Below are positions 47,502 to 56,104 of a stretch of 64,000 bases of DNA, piece by piece. Made by a program: the position numbers and the translations under genes. Under the pieces are notes generated by a model. The model saw only the letters and a program-made list of their open reading frames with translations, did no database searches and was not told the DNA's origin. Origin of the DNA: Tateyamaria omphalii (GTDB taxonomy: Bacteria; Pseudomonadota; Alphaproteobacteria; Rhodobacterales; Rhodobacteraceae); NCBI RefSeq assembly GCF_001969365.1, contig NZ_CP019312.1:3100001-3164000 (forward strand). The letters run 5' to 3'. Numbering within the stretch: position 1 is the first letter of the stretch; every line of letters begins with the position of its first letter.

Positions 47502-47541
47502 TCATCCTCCAGATACATAAAATTCATACGACCGAAGATGA
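47502..47541 (-). promoter_or_regulatory. Candidate Shine-Dalgarno-masking hairpin (riboswitch expression platform)
   Basis: In the leader RNA, UCAUCUUC (47534-47541) can pair over 8 bases, with one G-U, to GAGGAUGA (47502-47509), which contains the ribosome-binding site of the binding-protein gene. No U-tract terminator follows the aptamer, so control of translation is more likely than attenuation. The pairing is visible in the sequence; its link to ligand binding is inferred. Confidence 0.45.
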
Positions 47542-47560
47542 AAGTGAGAGACGCGGCCGA

Positions 47561-47692
47561 ACCGTCGCAGTGCTCTCCCGGGATTTTGCCCCGCCGTGTA
47601 CCGTCCGGAATTTGCCGGATCGGCGGCACCTCTCGGACCAGCCCTGCCATATGCGACAGGCGGAACCCTAGGTGCCCTGCGCTTGCGACGGT
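47561..47692 (-). promoter_or_regulatory. Guanidine-I riboswitch (ykkC family, subtype 1)
   Basis: Read on the minus strand, the three conserved blocks of the ykkC aptamer occur in order: CUAGGGUUCCG (47671-47661), CUGGUCCGAGAG (47642-47631), and ACACGGCGGGG...UCCCGGGAGAG (47599-47573). Outer arms ACCGTCGCA (47692-47684) and TGCGACGGT (47569-47561) pair perfectly, and internal helices GGCAC/GUGCC and CCGG/CCGG fit the known fold. Guanidine-I riboswitches bind guanidinium and turn on detoxification or assimilation genes. It lies 60 bases upstream of the importer-ureohydrolase operon. Confidence 0.95.
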
Positions 47693-47842
47693 ACGTGGGG
47701 GATGGGTATGCACCAAAACCCGATGGGCCGAACCGAAGTTTATCGGAAAAAGCGCACAGTTTTGCAGCGGCTTTTGGGCGGAATGCGTGACGAATGGGCA
47801 GTCGGCGGCCGGATCACATATCTTTGCGGCCTGCACGACGCC
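47693..47842 (-). promoter_or_regulatory. Presumed promoter region of the guanidine operon
   Basis: The 150 bases between the upstream terminator and the aptamer must contain the operon promoter. I see no unambiguous -35/-10 pair and no convincing sigma-54 site. No open reading frame of note. Confidence 0.4.
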
Positions 47843-47869
47843 AAAAAAACCCGGGCACTCAGGCCCGGG
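47843..47869 (-). terminator. Rho-independent terminator after the response-regulator transcript
   Basis: On the minus strand CCCGGGC and GCCCGGG pair around a 6-base loop and are followed directly by seven T. This separates the regulator transcript from the guanidine leader downstream. Confidence 0.9.
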
Positions 47870-47980
47870 CAAGTCCAACAGGGAGGTGCATGTTTCGCCG
47901 CGAGGCGGCCCCGACATGCGCGGGCTTCGTGTACGTAACATCGGTCAAAGTGGATGGTTCCGCTTTGACCCACGTCAATG
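47843..47980 (-). ncRNA. Structured 3' UTR, possible 3'-UTR-derived small RNA
   Basis: The 138 bases after the regulator stop form, in order on the minus strand, an 11-base-pair hairpin (47943-47970), a GCCGC/GCGGC hairpin (47897-47909), an unpaired CACCUCCC (47888-47881) and the strong terminator. An exposed anti-Shine-Dalgarno CCUCC between hairpins resembles the C-rich loops of Rhodobacter small RNAs. No promoter is evident, so it would arise by processing. Expression is unproven. Confidence 0.4.
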
Positions 47981-48667
47981 TCACGCAATAAGACGATATC
48001 CGCCGCTTTCGGTCACAAGAAGGCGCGCATTGGACGGATCTGGTTCGATTTTCTGGCGCAACCGGTAAATGTGCGTCTCCAGCGTGTGGGTCGTGACGCC
48101 TGCGTTGTAGCCCCAGACTTCGTGCAAGAGCACGTCGCGCGCCACCACGCCTTCGGTCGAGCGATAGAGGAACTTGAGGATGTTCGTCTCTTTCTCGGTC
48201 AGGCGTATTTTGCGGTCGTCTTCGGTGATCAGCATCTTGACCGACGGTTTGAACGTGTACGGCCCGAGGGTGAACACCGCGTCTTCGGACTGTTCGTGCT
48301 GGCGCAGTTGCGCGCGGATGCGGGCCAGCAAGACGGGGAACTTGAAAGGCTTGGACACATAGTCATTGGCGCCCGCATCGAGGCCCAGGATCGTGTCGGC
48401 GTCCGTATCGTGGCCGGTCAGCATCAGGATGGGCGACTTGACCCCCTGCTTGCGCATCACGCGACACAGTTCGCGGCCGTCCGTGTCCGGCAGGCCGACG
48501 TCAAGGATCACGAGGTCGTAAATCGCCTCCTTGGCCTTGACCAACGCGTCCTGGCCGTTGCCGGCCTCGAACACGTCGAAATCTTCGGTCATGACAAGCT
48601 GTTCGCTGAGCGCCTCGCGCAGATCCTCGTCATCGTCGACCAGAAGGATTTTCTTCAATTGTGCCAT
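47981..48667 (-). CDS. OmpR-family response regulator
   Basis: A 228-residue two-component regulator. The receiver domain has the acidic pocket DDDED (11-15), phospho-acceptor D56 (LVILDVGLP), the switch Thr in LMLTGHD and Lys in VSKPFKFP. The C-terminal winged helix includes RLTEKETNILKFLYR and TTHTLETHIYRLRQKIE. No sensor kinase adjoins, so it is an orphan here. The overall sequence resembles the CenR-type regulators of Rhodobacterales, which affect envelope growth; this is from memory of the family and not certain. The ATG at 48667 gives the standard start. Confidence 0.9.
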   Translation of the reverse strand: MAQLKKILLVDDDEDLREALSEQLVMTEDFDVFEAGNGQDALVKAKEAIYDLVILDVGLPDTDGRELCRVMRKQGVKSPILMLTGHDTDADTILGLDAGANDYVSKPFKFPVLLARIRAQLRQHEQSEDAVFTLGPYTFKPSVKMLITEDDRKIRLTEKETNILKFLYRSTEGVVARDVLLHEVWGYNAGVTTHTLETHIYRLRQKIEPDPSNARLLVTESGGYRLIA

Positions 48668-48732
48668 GGGTCTCGTCTCCCTTGATGTTGCAGGATAGAT
48701 GCGGTCGCGCAGCGGTTTCAGCAAGTTGTGGA

Positions 48733-48777
48733 CCAAATGTTTCACGCCCATGTGTCAGCGGGCGGCCAAATGTTTCA
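48733..48777. promoter_or_regulatory. Direct repeat CCAAATGTTTCA x2 in the regulator/ribA divergent promoter
   Basis: CCAAATGTTTCA occurs at 48733-48744 and again at 48766-48777, a 33-base period (about three helical turns). It lies in the 162-base divergent region between the response regulator and ribA. A binding site for a transcription factor, perhaps the regulator itself, is likely. Confidence 0.5.
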
Positions 48778-48829
48778 ATTCCACCGCGATTTGCGTATGT
48801 CGGGCGAGACAAAGGCGAGGATTTGTTAC

Positions 48830-49918
48830 ATGGGGTTGGGCCCGGATATCGTGGAGATGCTGGCGCGGGCCCGTGCCGATCTGCGCATGGGCGTGCCCAT
48901 TGTGGTCCTGGCCGAGGTGTCGGTGCTGGCCGTTGCGGTCGAGGCGATGACGCCCGAACGGCTGGCCGCGCTGCGCGCGCTTGGGGCGCCGTTGGAACTG
49001 GCCCTGACTGGATGGCGGGCTGAAACAATGAAGGCGCGGGTGTATGATGGCGATGTGGCCCGGATTGCCGTGCCGGAGGCCGCCGCCCTGGGTTGGCTGC
49101 AATCGCTTGCCGATCCCGCAGACGATCTGGCCACCCCCATGAAGGGGCCGTTGCAGTCGCTGCGCGATGGCGATGCAGCAGCGCACCGGGTCGCTATCCA
49201 ACTGTGCAAGGCGGCGCGGTTGCTGCCTGCCGCCCTATGCGCGCCCGTTCCTGAGGGTTTGAAATTCGCCGTGTCCCATAGCTTGACCGCAATCCCCCTC
49301 GCCTTGGCAGAGCCGCTGATGGCGCAGTCGAGCCTGCTGCATCCCGTCGTGCAGGCCCGTCTGCCGGTGGAAGCCTCCGAAGCGGGGCGGCTGCACGTCT
49401 TTCGCCCCGAGGATGGAGGGGAGGAGCATTACGCGTTCGAGATCGGGCGCCCGGATCGCAGCCAACCGGTGCTGGCCCGCCTGCATTCGGCCTGTTTCAC
49501 AGGGGATGTCATGGGCAGCCTGAAATGCGATTGCGGGCCGCAGCTGCGGGGTGCCCTGGCCCAGATGGGGGCCGAGGGGGCGGGTGTTCTTCTCTATATG
49601 AATCAGGAGGGGCGCGGGATTGGCCTGGCCAACAAGATGCGTGCCTATGCCTTGCAGGATCAGGGGTTCGACACCGTCGATGCCAATCACCGGCTTGGGT
49701 TCGAGGATGATGAGCGGGATTTTCGGCTGGGGTCGGACATTCTGAAGTCCATGGGATTTGCGTCCGTCCGCCTGTTGACCAATAACCCCGCCAAGGTTGC
49801 GATGATGGAGGCGAGTGGGATCAGCGTGACCGAGCGGGTGCCTTTGAAAGTGGGTGAGAACCGGTTCAACCGGGATTATCTGGCCACCAAGGCGGCGAAG
49901 TCGGGGCATCTGCTGTGA
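48830..49918 (+). CDS. ribA: GTP cyclohydrolase II
   Basis: A 362-residue zinc enzyme that opens GTP in the first step of riboflavin synthesis. Zinc ligands are C222, C233 and C235 (SACFTGDVMGSLKCDCG), and QEGRGIGLANKMRAY is the active-site loop. The C-terminal 190 residues are the catalytic domain. The N-terminal 170 residues are an alphaproteobacterial extension, not a DHBP synthase. The frame is open from 48728, but ATG 48830 has GAGGA upstream and starts the conserved protein. Confidence 0.9.
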   Translation: MGLGPDIVEMLARARADLRMGVPIVVLAEVSVLAVAVEAMTPERLAALRALGAPLELALTGWRAETMKARVYDGDVARIAVPEAAALGWLQSLADPADDLATPMKGPLQSLRDGDAAAHRVAIQLCKAARLLPAALCAPVPEGLKFAVSHSLTAIPLALAEPLMAQSSLLHPVVQARLPVEASEAGRLHVFRPEDGGEEHYAFEIGRPDRSQPVLARLHSACFTGDVMGSLKCDCGPQLRGALAQMGAEGAGVLLYMNQEGRGIGLANKMRAYALQDQGFDTVDANHRLGFEDDERDFRLGSDILKSMGFASVRLLTNNPAKVAMMEASGISVTERVPLKVGENRFNRDYLATKAAKSGHLL

Positions 49919-50430
49919 CCCCTCTGGATATGGTGGTCACGCCGCGCGGGCTTCGTTTTGGGGGGCATGTCTTTCCCTGCACCGTTGGGCGGGGCGGGAT
50001 CACCGGAAAAAAGCGCGAGGGGGATGGGGCGACACCCTGCGGGGCGCACCGGCTGGTTGGGATGCTTTACCGGCCCGACCGGATGGCGGCGCCAGCGGAT
50101 TGGGCGGTGCCGATCCGGCCCGGCGATCTGTGGTCGGATGATGTGGGGGATGAGGATTACAATCATATGGTCCGCGCCCCATACGCCCCCAGCCATGAGG
50201 TGCTGCGGCGGGCGGATCCGCTTTATGATTTGGTGATCCTGACGGATTGGAACTGGCCTTTTTCGGTGCCGGGGCGGGGGTCGGCCATTTTTATCCATCG
50301 CTGGCGGCGGCCGGGGTATCCGACGGAAGGGTGCATCGGGTTGCGGCCGGATCATCTGGCCTGGATCGCGCCGCGGATCAGGTTTGAGACGCGGTTGATT
50401 GTGGGCAGTGACCCACGGTGGGACGCCTAG
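49915..50430 (+). CDS. L,D-transpeptidase (YkuD) family protein
   Basis: A 171-residue protein whose catalytic motif is H128 in FIHRWRRPGYP and C140 in TEGCIGL, the HxnSxGC-type active site that makes 3-3 cross-links or attaches proteins to peptidoglycan. The usual Ser is Thr here. No signal peptide is evident, so export or function is uncertain; family members of this short type are common in alphaproteobacteria. The GTG start shares GTGA with the ribA stop. Confidence 0.82.
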   Translation: MTPLDMVVTPRGLRFGGHVFPCTVGRGGITGKKREGDGATPCGAHRLVGMLYRPDRMAAPADWAVPIRPGDLWSDDVGDEDYNHMVRAPYAPSHEVLRRADPLYDLVILTDWNWPFSVPGRGSAIFIHRWRRPGYPTEGCIGLRPDHLAWIAPRIRFETRLIVGSDPRWDA

Positions 50431-50476
50431 CCGCGTGAGCGATTTCAAGGGCTTGCAGCTACGCTTTCAGGAAGTG

Positions 50477-51130
50477 TTAACCTTTGACGCGGGCGCCGAA
50501 GATGGCGGAGCCCACGCGGATATGGGTCGCACCGAGCGCGATGGCGCTTTCGAAATCGCCGCTCATACCCATGGACAGACCCGCGAGACCGTTGCGGGCG
50601 GCGATCTTGGCGAGCAAGGCGAAGTGCAATGACGGCTCCTCCTCTACCGGCGGGATGCACATGAGGCCCTGCACCGGCAGATCGAGGGCGCGGCACGCGG
50701 CGACGAAGGCGTCCGCCTCGGTGGGCAGTACACCCGCCTTTTGCGGCTCTTCGCCTGTGTTGATCTGAACAAAGATGTCGGGGCAGGTTCCAAGCTCTTG
50801 GGCGAGGCGGGCGATGGAATTCGCCAGTTTGGGCCGGTCCACGGAATGGATCGCCTGAAACAGCTGCATCGCCTGCCGCGCCTTGTTGCTTTGCAAAGGC
50901 CCGATCAGGTGCACGTCTACGGCGCCGTATTGATCCCGCAGGTCGGGCCACTTGCCATCGGCCTCCTGCACGCGGTTTTCACCAAAGAGGCGGTGCCCCG
51001 CGTCCAGAACGGCGGTGACACGGTCCAGTGGTTGCACCTTGCTGACCGCGATCAGCTTGACACTGTCCGGGTCGCGCCCCGCTTTGGCGCAGGCGGCTTC
51101 GATCTTGGCGGAGATTTCGGACAGGGACAT
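50477..51130 (-). CDS. YggS-family pyridoxal-phosphate homeostasis protein
   Basis: A 217-residue PLP-binding single-domain TIM barrel. K31 (IAVSKVQP) binds PLP; FGENRVQEA, HLIGPLQSNKA, VQINTGEEPQKAG and LSMGMSGDFESAI are the family signatures. It helps balance vitamin B6 and amino-acid pools; no enzyme activity is known. The ATG at 51130 follows AGGTG. Monocistronic between a convergent L,D-transpeptidase and a porin terminator. Confidence 0.93.
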   Translation of the reverse strand: MSLSEISAKIEAACAKAGRDPDSVKLIAVSKVQPLDRVTAVLDAGHRLFGENRVQEADGKWPDLRDQYGAVDVHLIGPLQSNKARQAMQLFQAIHSVDRPKLANSIARLAQELGTCPDIFVQINTGEEPQKAGVLPTEADAFVAACRALDLPVQGLMCIPPVEEEPSLHFALLAKIAARNGLAGLSMGMSGDFESAIALGATHIRVGSAIFGARVKG

Positions 51131-51193
51131 ATCGCACCTATTGCAGCGGGCTTGATGCGCAGAAAGCACGGCTTTGGCCGAAATGCAAAGGTC

Positions 51194-51227
51194 GGAAAAG
51201 AAAAGGGGCAGGCCACAGGCCCGCCCC
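51194..51227 (-). terminator. Rho-independent terminator of the porin gene
   Basis: On the minus strand GGGGCGGGCC and GGCCTGCCCC form a 10-base stem (one G-U) with a TGT loop, followed by TTTTCTTTTCC. It lies 25 bases after the porin stop. Confidence 0.88.
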
Positions 51228-51251
51228 AAATCTTTGGACTGTGATCAACTA

Positions 51252-52238
51252 TCAGAAGTTGAAGATCACACCCAGATCGGCAACTGTGTCGCCGCTGGTG
51301 TTTTGGCCAACACCACCGCGCAGCGATACACCGCCGCCCAGCGAGTGACGGAAGCCGATTGCGACGACTTCGTCTTCGTTGTCCAGACCGGAGTCGGAGA
51401 ATGCGAAGCGAATTTCAGTCGCGGCGCCAATGTCGTACTTGGCGGACAGACCGTACATCGTTTCGTCGTTGATGTCGGAATCACCAACCAGGATCGAGAA
51501 GGCAAACGCGCCGATCTCACCACCAAACGAGATGACCCAGAAGTCATTGTCGACGCTGCTGTTCACAGCACCGGTGGTTCCGTCGAGGACTTCGGTGTCT
51601 TCGTTACCGAATGCAACACCGGCGGAGTAGTTGCCGAAGTTGTAGCCGAAGCCGAGCTGATACTCTTCACGCTTCGTGACGGTATTGGCAGCTGTGTCGG
51701 TTGCAGCCGAATCATCGGTGATCGACGCTGCAACAGTGAAATCGCCAGCCGTGTACCGCAGTTTCACGGTCGGCGCGATTTCGGAATCATCGTCTTCGAC
51801 GCCAAAGCCGGATGCTGGAACATTGTTGAACGCCGACGACTGTTCGGCGAACGAAGTCAGGCCGACGCCGTAGCCGTAGTAGTCAACAACGTCGCCGGAG
51901 TCGATGACGTCGGAAACGCTACCCACGTCCAGACGGAAGCCACCGGTCGAAACGGCAAAGCCAGCAGCCGAACGACGTGCAACGTTCGATGCACCATTGG
52001 ACTGGTCGTCTGTTTGGAAGCGGATACGGCCTTCGAATTCCAGGCCGTTGTCGGATGTTGCGGTGCCGGTCGCGGTCAGACGGAAGCGCTGTTCAATGCG
52101 CAGTTCGTCGTTGCCAACGGCGTCGTTGCCTTCATCATAGAAGAGGCCAAAACGGCCAAAGCCGCCAAACGTCACTTCCGCTGCTGCCATGCCGGTTGTG
52201 GCAATGAGCGCGGTTGTAGCGAAGAGAACTTTTTTCAT
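51252..52238 (-). CDS. Outer-membrane porin (gram-negative porin superfamily)
   Basis: A 328-residue beta-barrel. The signal peptide is MKKVLFATTALIATTGMAAA. The mature protein begins EVTFGGFGRFGLFYD, is rich in Gly, Asp and aromatic residues in alternating strands, and ends in Phe (GVIFNF), the BAM recognition signature. It is the rhodobacterial general-porin type (about 300-330 residues). GAGGG precedes the ATG. Its own strong terminator fits a highly expressed single gene. Confidence 0.92.
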   Translation of the reverse strand: MKKVLFATTALIATTGMAAAEVTFGGFGRFGLFYDEGNDAVGNDELRIEQRFRLTATGTATSDNGLEFEGRIRFQTDDQSNGASNVARRSAAGFAVSTGGFRLDVGSVSDVIDSGDVVDYYGYGVGLTSFAEQSSAFNNVPASGFGVEDDDSEIAPTVKLRYTAGDFTVAASITDDSAATDTAANTVTKREEYQLGFGYNFGNYSAGVAFGNEDTEVLDGTTGAVNSSVDNDFWVISFGGEIGAFAFSILVGDSDINDETMYGLSAKYDIGAATEIRFAFSDSGLDNEDEVVAIGFRHSLGGGVSLRGGVGQNTSGDTVADLGVIFNF

Positions 52239-52503
52239 GAGTTTTCCCTCGGTTTTCAGTCACACGCCCTAACCGGGGAATCCGGCGAGGGGATGGATGC
52301 TGTCTCAACCATTTGCCGGGCCATCTCAAGCGACGCATGACACCGCCGGTCCAATTACGGCATGGTTGGTGCAGCTTTGCCACAGTGCTGCCGCATGGCC
52401 ACGTGGGCGCTTTGCATCCAGCCACCCGCCGCGCGGGCCTGTCTTGCGAGCCCTTGGCAACTTGTCTATCACGGTGCGCAAAGAACTGGGATTGGGACGT
52501 CCA
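52239..52503. other. Divergent intergenic region between porin and DUF3576 gene
   Basis: These 265 bases must contain the promoters for the porin (minus) and the DUF3576-leuS cluster (plus). I see no hairpin, repeat or small gene worth naming. The open frame from 52297 lacks codon structure before 52504. Confidence 0.5.
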
Positions 52504-52998
52504 ATGCGCAAAACGCGAGTAGTAGGCCGGGTGGCGGCCCTGTCTTTGGCGGTGTTTCTGGCTGCCTGCGGTGGCAGGATCGGTGTGACCGATCCGGATT
52601 CAGAGCGCATTGTGGGCGATGGCGACAGTGCGCGCGAACGCGATATTCGCACCGGCACGACCCTGGGCGAGGCCCTGCGGGCGCGGCGCAACCAGGAATC
52701 TATCGTACGCGTGAACAAGTATATCTGGTCTGCATCGCTGCAGGTTCTGGATTTCCTGCCTGTTCAATCTGTTGACCCGTTTACCGGCGTCATTGTCACC
52801 GGCTTTGGCACCCCGCCCGGCGGCGGCCGTGCCTACCGTGCGACGGTGTTGATCGGTGATCCTGCCTTGGACGCCCGGTCGCTGAACGTCGCCTTGCAGA
52901 CCCGCAGCGGTCCAGCCAGTGCCGCGACCGTGCGCGCGATCGAGGATGCGATCCTGACCCGCGCCCGTCAGCTACGTGTGGCCGACAACCGGCTATAG
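52504..52998 (+). CDS. DUF3576 family lipoprotein
   Basis: A 164-residue protein with a lipobox LAAC (Cys22) after a hydrophobic signal, so it is probably membrane-anchored. [20 protein letters not shown] and [19 protein letters not shown] are the conserved DUF3576 segments. Function unknown. The family is alphaproteobacterial and often precedes leuS, as here (79 bases). The ATG at 52504 is chosen because it starts the signal peptide. Confidence 0.86.
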   Translation: MRKTRVVGRVAALSLAVFLAACGGRIGVTDPDSERIVGDGDSARERDIRTGTTLGEALRARRNQESIVRVNKYIWSASLQVLDFLPVQSVDPFTGVIVTGFGTPPGGGRAYRATVLIGDPALDARSLNVALQTRSGPASAATVRAIEDAILTRARQLRVADNRL

Positions 52999-53077
52999 GC
53001 CCTTTCCGCGCATCACTTTCCGCTTTATCACACGCGCCGGGCCCCACGCCCGGCGTTTGCACATTCAGGACCAGACC

Positions 53078-55630
53078 ATGGCACCCTATACCCCATCCGA
53101 GATCGAAGCCCGCTGGCAGGCCGCCTGGGACGAGGCCGGCGTGTTCCAGGCCACGCGCAGTGCTGACAAGCCCAAGTATTACGTGCTTGAGATGTTCCCG
53201 TATCCGTCGGGGCGCATCCATATGGGTCACGTGCGCAACTATACGATGGGCGATGTGATCGCCCGCTACAAGATGTCGACGGGCCACAACGTGCTGCATC
53301 CGATGGGTTGGGATGCGTTCGGGATGCCCGCCGAGAATGCCGCCATGGCCATTGGCGGTCATCCGAAGACGTGGACCTATGACAACATCGCCGACATGCG
53401 TGGCCAGATGAAGCCGTTGGGCCTGTCCATCGACTGGAGCCGCGAGTTCGCCACCTGTGACCCGGAGTATTACGGCCAGCAGCAGGCGCTGTTTCTGGAC
53501 ATGCTTGAGGCCGGACTGGTCTACCGCAAGAACGCGCAGGTGAACTGGGACCCGGTCGACATGACCGTGCTGGCCAACGAGCAGGTCATTGATGGCAAGG
53601 GGTGGCGGTCGGGCGCCGAGGTCGAGCGCCGCGCGTTGACGCAGTGGTTTTTCAAGATTTCCGATATGGCCGGGGAGTTGAAGGACGCGTTGAGCGGGCT
53701 TGAGAACTGGCCCGCCAAGGTGCGTCTGATGCAGGAGAACTGGATCGGCGAGAGCCGCGGCATCGAGATCACCTTTGACCGTACGGATGGGAATGGCACC
53801 ATCCAGTGCTATTCGACCCGCCCTGATACCATGCGCGGTGCGTCGTTTATTGCCGTGGCCCCGGACCATCCGGTGGCGAAGGCGCTTGAGGCGGACAACC
53901 CCGACCTCGCGGCCTTTGTCGACGCGTGCCGGAAGATGGACACGACCGAGGCGGCCATGGAAAAGGCCGAGAAGAAGGGTGTCGATACCGGTCTGCGCGT
54001 CAAGCACCCCGTCTATGCCGATGTCGAGCTGCCCGTGTGGATCGGGAATTTCGTGCTGATGGATTATGGCACCGGCGCCGTTTTTGGCTGTCCGGCCCAT
54101 GACCAGCGTGATCTGGACTTTGCCCGCAAGTACGGGTTGCCGGTGCAGAATGCGTTTTACATGCCGGGCGCCGAGGTTGAGGTGGGGGATGAGGCCCTGG
54201 TGCCAGCCAAGACGGAGCCGGTTGTCTATATCGACCACTTCGCGGGCATTGCCGAGGCGACGAGCCAGCAGGGCATCGACGCCACCATCGACTATTTCGA
54301 GGCGCATGGTCTGGGTCAGGGCCAGGTGCAGTACCGGTTGCGTGACTGGGGCCTGAGCCGCCAGCGTTATTGGGGGTGTCCCATTCCCGTCGTGCATTGC
54401 GACGATTGCGGCGTGGTGCCCGAGAAGACCGAAAACCTGCCGGTCGAACTGCCCGATGACGTGACTTTCGACATCCCCGGCAACCCGCTGGACCGCCACC
54501 CGACCTGGCGCGACGTGCCCTGCCCGGCCTGCGGCAAACCCGCCCGGCGCGAGACGGACACGATGGACACCTTTGTCGATTCGTCCTGGTACTTTGCCCG
54601 CTTCACCGCGCCCCGGGCGGACAAGCCCACTGATCTGGACGACGCGGCCTACTGGATGAATGTGGACCAGTATATCGGCGGGATCGAACACGCGATCCTG
54701 CACCTGCTCTACTCCCGCTTCTTCTCGCGCGCGATGCGGATCACCGGGCACCTGCCGCAAGGGTGCGAGGAGCCGTTCGATGCGCTGTTCACCCAAGGGA
54801 TGGTCACGCACGAGATCTATGTGACGCGCGACGAAAATGACCGGCCTGTCTATCACCTGCCCGAGGATATCGAATGGACCGAATCCGGTGCGCGCCTTGG
54901 CGCTTCTGGTGCCCCGGTCGACATCATCCCCTCGGCCAAGATGTCGAAGTCGAAAAAGAACGTGGTCGACCCGGCCAGCATCATCGCAAGCTACGGGGCC
55001 GACACGGCACGCTGGTTCGTGCTGAGCGACTCGCCGCCCGAACGGGACGTGGAATGGACCGCCTCGGGCGCCGAGGCGGCCTACAAGCACCTGAGCCGCG
55101 TCTGGACCCTGTGTGACCGGATCGGAGCAATGGACAAGGACGCGCCGGGCACGGGCGACGATGATTTGCTGCGCGCCATGCACAAGACCATCCATGACGT
55201 GACGATGGGCGTCGAATCCTTTGGTTTCAACGCCGCGATTGCCAAGCTCTATGGCTTCACCGCCACGCTGCAAAAATCGAAGGCAAGCCACGCCGCCCAA
55301 CGGCAGGCCATCATGACGCTTGCCCAACTCATGGCGCCGATGACGCCGCACCTGGCCGAAGACATCTGGGCGCATCAGGGCGGCGAGGGGCTGATCATCC
55401 ACGCCCCATGGCCCACAGCAGACGAAGCGATGCTGGTGTCCGACACGGTCACCCTGCCGATCCAGATCAACGGCAAACGGCGCGGCGAAATCACCGTCGC
55501 CGCCGATCTGGACAAGGCCGAGGTTGAAAAACTCAGCCTGGCAACCGAAGCTGTGCAAAAGGCCCTGGATGGCGGATCACCGAAGAAAGTGATCGTCGTG
55601 CCGGGCCGTATCGTCAACGTGGTGGTCTGA
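53078..55630 (+). CDS. leuS: Leucyl-tRNA synthetase
   Basis: An 850-residue class I synthetase. HIGH is HMGH in [11 protein letters not shown] and KMSKS is in [14 protein letters not shown]. The editing domain contains [15 protein letters not shown] residues (STRPDTM) and [13 protein letters not shown]. The C-terminal domain ends [13 protein letters not shown]. Full length. The first gene of the conserved leuS-lptE-holA block. Confidence 0.97.
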   Translation: MAPYTPSEIEARWQAAWDEAGVFQATRSADKPKYYVLEMFPYPSGRIHMGHVRNYTMGDVIARYKMSTGHNVLHPMGWDAFGMPAENAAMAIGGHPKTWTYDNIADMRGQMKPLGLSIDWSREFATCDPEYYGQQQALFLDMLEAGLVYRKNAQVNWDPVDMTVLANEQVIDGKGWRSGAEVERRALTQWFFKISDMAGELKDALSGLENWPAKVRLMQENWIGESRGIEITFDRTDGNGTIQCYSTRPDTMRGASFIAVAPDHPVAKALEADNPDLAAFVDACRKMDTTEAAMEKAEKKGVDTGLRVKHPVYADVELPVWIGNFVLMDYGTGAVFGCPAHDQRDLDFARKYGLPVQNAFYMPGAEVEVGDEALVPAKTEPVVYIDHFAGIAEATSQQGIDATIDYFEAHGLGQGQVQYRLRDWGLSRQRYWGCPIPVVHCDDCGVVPEKTENLPVELPDDVTFDIPGNPLDRHPTWRDVPCPACGKPARRETDTMDTFVDSSWYFARFTAPRADKPTDLDDAAYWMNVDQYIGGIEHAILHLLYSRFFSRAMRITGHLPQGCEEPFDALFTQGMVTHEIYVTRDENDRPVYHLPEDIEWTESGARLGASGAPVDIIPSAKMSKSKKNVVDPASIIASYGADTARWFVLSDSPPERDVEWTASGAEAAYKHLSRVWTLCDRIGAMDKDAPGTGDDDLLRAMHKTIHDVTMGVESFGFNAAIAKLYGFTATLQKSKASHAAQRQAIMTLAQLMAPMTPHLAEDIWAHQGGEGLIIHAPWPTADEAMLVSDTVTLPIQINGKRRGEITVAADLDKAEVEKLSLATEAVQKALDGGSPKKVIVVPGRIVNVVV

Positions 55631-55636
55631 TCCGAC

Positions 55637-56104
55637 ATGCGCCTGCTTGCTGCCCTCACCCTTGCCCTGACCGTCGCTGCCTGCGGGTTCGAACCGGTCT
55701 ATGGGCCGGGCGGCACAGGCACGAAGCTGCAGAACCGGGTGCTGGTCGACCCGCCACGCGACCGCGAAGGGTTCCTACTGGTGCGGCAGCTTGAAGAACG
55801 TCTGGGGCGCGCCGGCGATCCAACCTACAAGCTGGCCATCGACCTGTCGGTTGCGGAAGAGGCGCGGGCCATCGACCCCGATGGCGACATCCGCCGCTAT
55901 CACATGATCGGGTCGGCCGCCTTCACGCTGTCGGATGCCGACACGGGTGCCGTTGTCATGTCGGACCTTGTGGATAACTTCGTGGGTTATTCCGCCACCG
56001 GCACCACCGTGGCGACCCTGTCGGCACAACGCGATGCGACAGAACGGCTGATGACGATCCTCGCAGACGAAATTGTGCTGCAATTACAAGTCTCCGACCT
56101 GTGA
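55637..56104 (+). CDS. lptE: LPS-assembly lipoprotein LptE
   Basis: A 155-residue outer-membrane lipoprotein that plugs the LptD barrel during LPS insertion. The signal ends VAACGFEPVYG, with Cys16 as lipidation site followed by the typical GFxPVYG motif. The mid-protein shows RRYHMIGSAAFTLSD, and the C terminus DEIVLQLQ. It lies 6 bases after leuS and overlaps holA as GTGA. Confidence 0.9.
   Translation: MRLLAALTLALTVAACGFEPVYGPGGTGTKLQNRVLVDPPRDREGFLLVRQLEERLGRAGDPTYKLAIDLSVAEEARAIDPDGDIRRYHMIGSAAFTLSDADTGAVVMSDLVDNFVGYSATGTTVATLSAQRDATERLMTILADEIVLQLQVSDL

Noticed and set aside
47943..47970. Hairpin directly after the response regulator as its terminator
   Set aside because: No T tract follows. 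The hairpin with seven T at 47843-47869 is the better terminator.
48728..48829. Longer N terminus for ribA starting at ATG 48728
   Set aside because: It would run through the direct repeats of the divergent promoter. ATG 48830 has a ribosome-binding site and starts the conserved protein.
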